Positions 60,206 to 64,000 of a stretch of 64,000 bases of DNA are shown here, piece after piece. Numbering within the stretch: the first letter of the stretch is position 1; the number at the start of each line of letters is the position of its first letter. The DNA lies in assembly GCF_001955535.1 (NCBI RefSeq), contig NZ_MPVN01000001.1, positions 1,798,001 to 1,862,000 on the forward strand, given 5' to 3'. Source of the stretch: Paenibacillus sp. FSL H7-0326 (GTDB taxonomy: Bacteria > Bacillota > Bacilli > Paenibacillales > Paenibacillaceae). The position numbers and the translations under genes are program-made. The notes under the pieces were generated by a model. That model made no database searches, was not told the origin of the DNA, and was given only the letters and a program-made list of their open reading frames with translations.

Positions 60206-60240
60206 TAATAAAAAGACTACAGATATGATTATCTATAGTC
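60206..60240 (-). terminator. Terminator between des and desK
   Basis: GACTATAGATA, a 4-nt loop and TATCTGTAGTC (with G-T pairs) are followed by TTTTTATT on the minus strand. It lets des be expressed mostly separately from desKR. Confidence 0.75.
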
Positions 60241-60276
60241 ATCTTACCATAAGCGTTGAAGTCTTATGCTTTCTAT

Positions 60277-61326
60277 TTAAATAGCTGCTGCCTTTTTCTC
60301 TGCGAGCTCGCGCTGAGCACGCTCCTTAAGACGCTGCCCTTTCTTGTACTGCCTGAACGTAACAAATCTCTTCATATCCTCGTTCCACAATCTGAATCTC
60401 ATGGCCTTGAAGCTCTCCAGGACGGTAATCGTCGTTGCTTGCTGCAAAGGCGGAGTGGCATTGTGCGCCTCTTCCAAATGGTAGTTTGGCACCCTCGGGC
60501 TCAGATGGTGGACATGATGGAATCCGATATTACCCGTAATCCACTGCAGCGGCTTCGGAAGCTTGTAATAGGAGCTGCCTTCTACAGCAGCTTGAATATA
60601 AGACCATTCATCCTCATTCTCGAAATAGGAATCCTCAAAGGTATGCTGAACATAGAACAGCCAAATGCCAAGCATGCTTGCAAAATAGAATATCGGCACT
60701 TGTACAAGCAGGAATGCCTTCCAGCCGATGGCCAGAATAAGCAGCGCGTATACAATTACAATCAGCAGATTCGTCAAATACGTATTTAAGCGTTCCTTGC
60801 GCTTAGCGCCGCGCCGATTAAATCGATATTGCAGCAAGAACACCGCGATCGGGCCGATCCCGAACAGAATGATTGGATTACGATAGACACGATAATAGAA
60901 CTTGGTATACCACGGTGATTCATTATATTCGGTGACAGTCATCATCCAAATATCGCCGATTCCCCGTTTATCCAGATTACCGCTGGAGGCATGGTGCACC
61001 GAATGACTGTATTTCCATTGCATATAAGGGGTAAGTGAGATCACACCGGTCAGCGTACCCACAATGTTGTTTGCTTTTTTATTTTTGAAGAAAGAACCAT
61101 GACAGCAGTCATGAAATATGATGAATGTCCGAATGACAAAACCGGCAGCAATCAAACTTATAGGCAAGCTGAGCCAGTAGGATACCGACAAACTTGCATA
61201 TGCCAAATACCAAAGCACAAATAAAGGAATAAGCGTATTTACCATTTGGATGATGCTTGATTTGAGCTCCGTTTTTTCGTAAGGAGCCACTTCCTTTTTC
61301 AATTGGGATTTAAATGATGCAGACAT
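60277..61326 (-). CDS. des: Acyl-lipid delta-5-type fatty acid desaturase
   Basis: 349 residues, membrane diiron desaturase. The three histidine boxes are complete: HDCCHGS, HSVHHAS and HHVHHLSP. Four to six hydrophobic segments surround them. It introduces a double bond into membrane phospholipid acyl chains after a temperature drop, restoring fluidity. The neighbouring desKR genes and the operator boxes upstream support this role. AAGGAGA lies 8 nt before the ATG. Confidence 0.92.
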   Translation of the reverse strand: MSASFKSQLKKEVAPYEKTELKSSIIQMVNTLIPLFVLWYLAYASLSVSYWLSLPISLIAAGFVIRTFIIFHDCCHGSFFKNKKANNIVGTLTGVISLTPYMQWKYSHSVHHASSGNLDKRGIGDIWMMTVTEYNESPWYTKFYYRVYRNPIILFGIGPIAVFLLQYRFNRRGAKRKERLNTYLTNLLIVIVYALLILAIGWKAFLLVQVPIFYFASMLGIWLFYVQHTFEDSYFENEDEWSYIQAAVEGSSYYKLPKPLQWITGNIGFHHVHHLSPRVPNYHLEEAHNATPPLQQATTITVLESFKAMRFRLWNEDMKRFVTFRQYKKGQRLKERAQRELAEKKAAAI

Positions 61327-61407
61327 GACATCGTCTCCTTCACAGCAGGACAGGTACAGGAATTGAAGCTTAACGATCCTCTGGACTCGTGTCCTTATTC
61401 TCCTTCC

Positions 61408-61436
61408 ATTGTAAAAGAAGAATGTCAGCCCTTGAA
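61408..61436 (-). promoter_or_regulatory. Promoter of des
   Basis: On the minus strand TTCAAG (-35, weak) and TACAAT (-10, good) are 17 nt apart. A poor -35 next to activator boxes is what is expected of a DesR-dependent promoter. Confidence 0.6.
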
Positions 61437-61473
61437 GTCATAAATGTCAACTCATGAGTATGACAAATGTCAT
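61437..61473 (-). promoter_or_regulatory. DesR operator boxes
   Basis: Two sites lie directly upstream of the -35: the perfect inverted repeat ATGACA-TT-TGTCAT (61460-61473) and the related GTTGACATTTATGAC (61437-61451). Their centres are about 22 bp apart, two helical turns, suiting two DesR dimers on one face of the DNA. Confidence 0.6.
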
Positions 61474-61502
61474 GTATTCTCCTATTTCGCATGTTGATCC
61501 AC

Positions 61503-63998
61503 TTACAGCTGTCCTCCATACCACTCCAAATAACCAAGCTGATCAGCGAGAATAAAACATATAGAGATTGCAGCGAGCAATACACATAGAAAAGTCAAAT
61601 CCTGCCACCTAACCTGAAGCTTCAAATAAAAATCACGATGGCGTTTCCCCGTGAATCCTCTGGATACCATGGCAACGGCTACCCGCTCGGATTTGCGGAT
61701 ACTGCTGGCCAGCAGCGGAATCGAGTACCTCTTGAACGCGTGAAGAATAAAGCAAATACCCTTCTCCCGCTGAATCCCGCGCATACGGTGAGCCTGCTGC
61801 ATGGTCGCCAGCTCTTCCCGGAACAGCGGCAAGAAGCGATATCCCGCCATAATCCCGTAAGCCAGCTTCGGAGACAGCCTGCACTGCTGCATCAGGCTAA
61901 ACATCAGCTTCACCGGATCTGTCGTAAGAATGAACAGGAGTGAAAGCGCAGAGAAGGTGAGCGTACGAAGCCCGAGAGACAGAGCGGTAAGCACCGTTTC
62001 TCGTCCTGCCTCAAATCCGCCGATCCTGATCCATACTTCATCATTCATAACGATGCTCTCTCTGGGAAAGACAATCGCTGTCCATACATAGCCGAGGGCC
62101 ATGATCAGAAACGGAGCAAACAGCAGCACCCATCTGCGCCAGGATACCTGACCAAAGCATGCCGTAAGCAGTATCGTTACCATTAAGGCGCTTAGCTGCG
62201 TGACGGGATCAAAGGCGAAGGACAACAGAACGACGCCAAGGGTGACGGCTAGAGCCTTGATACTTGGATTCATATGATGGAGATTCCAGCCGCCGTGCTG
62301 AGAAGAAGCGGAAGCACTTCCGGCTGATTTCACTGCACTTCCAGCTGATTTCACTGCACTTCCAGCTTCGAGTGTGCTTGCGTTTGCTTCGTTTGTCCTT
62401 GTAAGTGGTTCGTCTGAACTTGTAAGTGCTTCGTTCACACTTGAATCATGGACAGGGGCTTCAGCTGTATTCGGGAACTTCTCCGTTCGGATGCTAGTGT
62501 CCGTGTCTAACGCTCTTGCCAGCTGTACCTCAAGCGGCAGCACCAGCTTCGCCTCGGCAAGTCGCTCCTCAGGCCAGTGCCACAGTGCTGAAGGTCTGTC
62601 ATTCAGCTCTATCTTTCCATCCATCACTACAATCACACGGGTAGCGTAAGCGCGGACCCATTCCATATCATGTGTGATCATAATGACCGTAAGCCCTTGC
62701 CGGACTCTGGCCTTCAATGCTTCCAGCAGCCTTAGAGATGCATAGGCATCCTGTCCATAAGTGGGCTCATCACATATAAGCACCTGCTGCTCTTCCACAA
62801 GCATCGCTGCTACGCTGAGCCTTCGTTTCTGGCCTTGACTCAGTGCATAGGGACTGTAATTTGCAAGGTGGGACAGCCGGAACTCGGCTAGAAGCTCTGC
62901 TGTCCTCAGCTGAACCTCTTCTTCGGACTTGCCCTGCAGGCGCAGTCCAAATGCAAGTTCCTCGCTCACTTTATCCGTAACGAACTGATGCTCGGGATGC
63001 TGAAAGACGAGGCCGACGCGCTTGCGGATGACAGACTCCGGCAGCAGGCTCATATCCTCTCCGCCAGCAAGCACCCGTCCCTCCTTAGGTGTGAGCAATC
63101 CGGACAGAAGCCCGGCCAGCGTAGATTTCCCTGCTCCGTTCGGTCCGGTTATGGCGATGAATTCACCTGCTCTTACACGCAGAGAGACATCCTGAATGAC
63201 AGGCCGATCGTGTCGATAGAATGTCATTCCATGTGCCTCCAGCACAGGAGCACGTCTCTCCTCCTCTCCTCTAGAATACAGAGATTGCTCAGCCCTCTCC
63301 CGCAAGTAGTGTCTAACCTGCCCTTGCTCAAGTGCAGGACGTGATATCCAGTAATTGATGAGCTCTTCAGCGGTGAGTGGAAGAAATTCAGTCGATCCCG
63401 GTACACATTCACTTAGCTGCCGCTGCAGGGTCACTGGACCAGGCACCCATATTCCCATTCGCTCCAGTTCAGCGTGATACATGGAAAAAAACATGCCTGG
63501 TTCATCCATTCGGCATATCCGCCCTTCGTGATCCATTAGCGCAATACGATCGATGTCTGCCATCCAGGCATCCAGCTGATGCTCGATTAGGAGCACCGTT
63601 ATTCCATGCTTCTTGCGAAGTGATGAGATGAGCTGAGCCAGATTACGAGTAGCCACCGGGTCAAGATTGGCCGTCGGCTCATCCAGCACAAGGATGCCGG
63701 GGCGAAGCGCGAGTGCACAGGCAATCGCCAGACGCTGCTTCATGCCGCCGGAGAGTGTGTGAATCTGAGCCGTTCTGTACGGCAGCAGGTCAACCATCTC
63801 AAGCGCTTCATCCATTCGGCTGCGGATCCTCTCATGTGGACATTCCACATTTTCCAAGCAGAAGGCAACCTCTTCTTCCACTGTCAGCATACAGAACTGG
63901 CTGTCGACATCTTGAAAGACAATCCCTACAGCTTGCGCATGCAATGCTGCACTCTGCTCTACCATCGGCCTGCCCCATATCCTGACGCTTCCCGTAAC
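61503..63998 (-). CDS. ECF transporter fusion: two ATPase domains plus T component (N-terminus outside window)
   Basis: At least 831 residues. The visible part starts after the first Walker A. The first ATPase domain has LSGGMKQRLAIACAL and VLDEPTANLDP. The second is complete: Walker A GPNGAGKSTLAGLL, signature LSQGQKRRLSVAAML and VLICDEPTYGQDA. A 90-residue Ser/Ala/Glu-rich linker follows, then an EcfT/CbiQ-type membrane domain with the coupling segments MAGYRFLPLFREELATMQQAHRMRG and VAVAMVSRGFTG. In B. subtilis the same parts are separate (YkoD and YkoC). The substrate-binding S component is probably beyond the window edge. The vitamin or metal transported is unknown. Confidence 0.82.
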   Translation of the reverse strand, partial: VTGSVRIWGRPMVEQSAALHAQAVGIVFQDVDSQFCMLTVEEEVAFCLENVECPHERIRSRMDEALEMVDLLPYRTAQIHTLSGGMKQRLAIACALALRPGILVLDEPTANLDPVATRNLAQLISSLRKKHGITVLLIEHQLDAWMADIDRIALMDHEGRICRMDEPGMFFSMYHAELERMGIWVPGPVTLQRQLSECVPGSTEFLPLTAEELINYWISRPALEQGQVRHYLRERAEQSLYSRGEEERRAPVLEAHGMTFYRHDRPVIQDVSLRVRAGEFIAITGPNGAGKSTLAGLLSGLLTPKEGRVLAGGEDMSLLPESVIRKRVGLVFQHPEHQFVTDKVSEELAFGLRLQGKSEEEVQLRTAELLAEFRLSHLANYSPYALSQGQKRRLSVAAMLVEEQQVLICDEPTYGQDAYASLRLLEALKARVRQGLTVIMITHDMEWVRAYATRVIVVMDGKIELNDRPSALWHWPEERLAEAKLVLPLEVQLARALDTDTSIRTEKFPNTAEAPVHDSSVNEALTSSDEPLTRTNEANASTLEAGSAVKSAGSAVKSAGSASASSQHGGWNLHHMNPSIKALAVTLGVVLLSFAFDPVTQLSALMVTILLTACFGQVSWRRWVLLFAPFLIMALGYVWTAIVFPRESIVMNDEVWIRIGGFEAGRETVLTALSLGLRTLTFSALSLLFILTTDPVKLMFSLMQQCRLSPKLAYGIMAGYRFLPLFREELATMQQAHRMRGIQREKGICFILHAFKRYSIPLLASSIRKSERVAVAMVSRGFTGKRHRDFYLKLQVRWQDLTFLCVLLAAISICFILADQLGYLEWYGGQL
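62321..62363 (+). repeat. 21-nt tandem repeat in the ECF linker
   Basis: Two copies of a 21-nt unit containing GCTGATTTCACTGCACTTCC lie side by side, with partial copies around them. On the coding strand they give the repeat SAVKSAG. Confidence 0.65.
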
Positions 63999-64000
63999 CA

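Noticed and set aside
1..64000. Mobile elements, integrase sites, tRNA or rRNA genes
   Set aside because: No transposase, integrase or phage gene, no terminal inverted repeats and no tRNA-like cloverleaf were recognised; gene style is uniform along the window.

Overview
This window comes from a low-to-mid GC Firmicute, most probably Paenibacillus or a close relative. The evidence is AAGGAGG-type ribosome binding sites, frequent GTG and TTG starts, YesN-type membrane AraC regulators, Lpl/YtcP-type sugar permeases without their own ATPase, an SLH-domain surface protein and a DesKR desaturase system. No rRNA, tRNA, CRISPR array, insertion sequence or phage gene was seen. The window starts inside a TetR-family gene and ends inside an ECF transporter gene.

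Layout. 0-6.4 kb: tandem-TetR regulator (cut), AraC/GyrI regulator, acyl-CoA ligase behind a FapR-like operator, a GNAT acetyltransferase, four very small genes (two related to each other, one zinc ribbon) and an ABM monooxygenase. 6.5-12 kb: mannitol operon mtlR-mtlA(EIICBA)-mtlD behind a promoter with a downstream cre. 12-17.8 kb: polysaccharide deacetylase, then MMPL exporter, response regulator, histidine kinase and a small membrane protein. 18-19.3 kb: small genes, including a MazG-like gene whose 5' part carries an in-frame stop.

19.5-40.4 kb is the most striking region: three convergently arranged operons plus one regulator, apparently for intracellular breakdown of imported glycans resembling N-glycans. 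One operon encodes two GH29 fucosidases, a GH125 alpha-1,6-mannosidase, a CBM9-like protein, a double transglutaminase-fold protein with a GRCGE motif like that of peptide:N-glycanases, and a GH18 glycosidase. A second encodes an LplABC-type importer. A third encodes a GH3 glycosidase and a GH38 alpha-mannosidase. None of the enzymes has a signal peptide. A membrane-bound AraC regulator lies between them, and a repeated 17-bp motif occurs upstream of the second and third operons.

40.6-46.7 kb: an operon for glycerol-3-phosphate or glycerophosphodiesters: a GpdQ-like phosphodiesterase, the antiterminator GlpP, then a strong hairpin with a short T tract, then ugpBCAE. The hairpin lies exactly where GlpP would be expected to act. 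46.8-57.3 kb: XRE regulator, a 34-residue membrane peptide, GH4 glycosidase, AraC regulator, hybrid sensor kinase, SLH-anchored surface protein, and metNIQ with a terminator-like leader hairpin. 57.4-64 kb: PL3 pectate lyase, des-desKR cold-sensing system with recognisable operator boxes, and an ECF transporter in which two ATPase domains and the transmembrane T subunit are one polypeptide.

Start sites were moved from the longest ORF wherever a good Shine-Dalgarno sequence pointed to an internal codon; these cases are noted. All functional calls rest on motif reading and family knowledge, without database searches.
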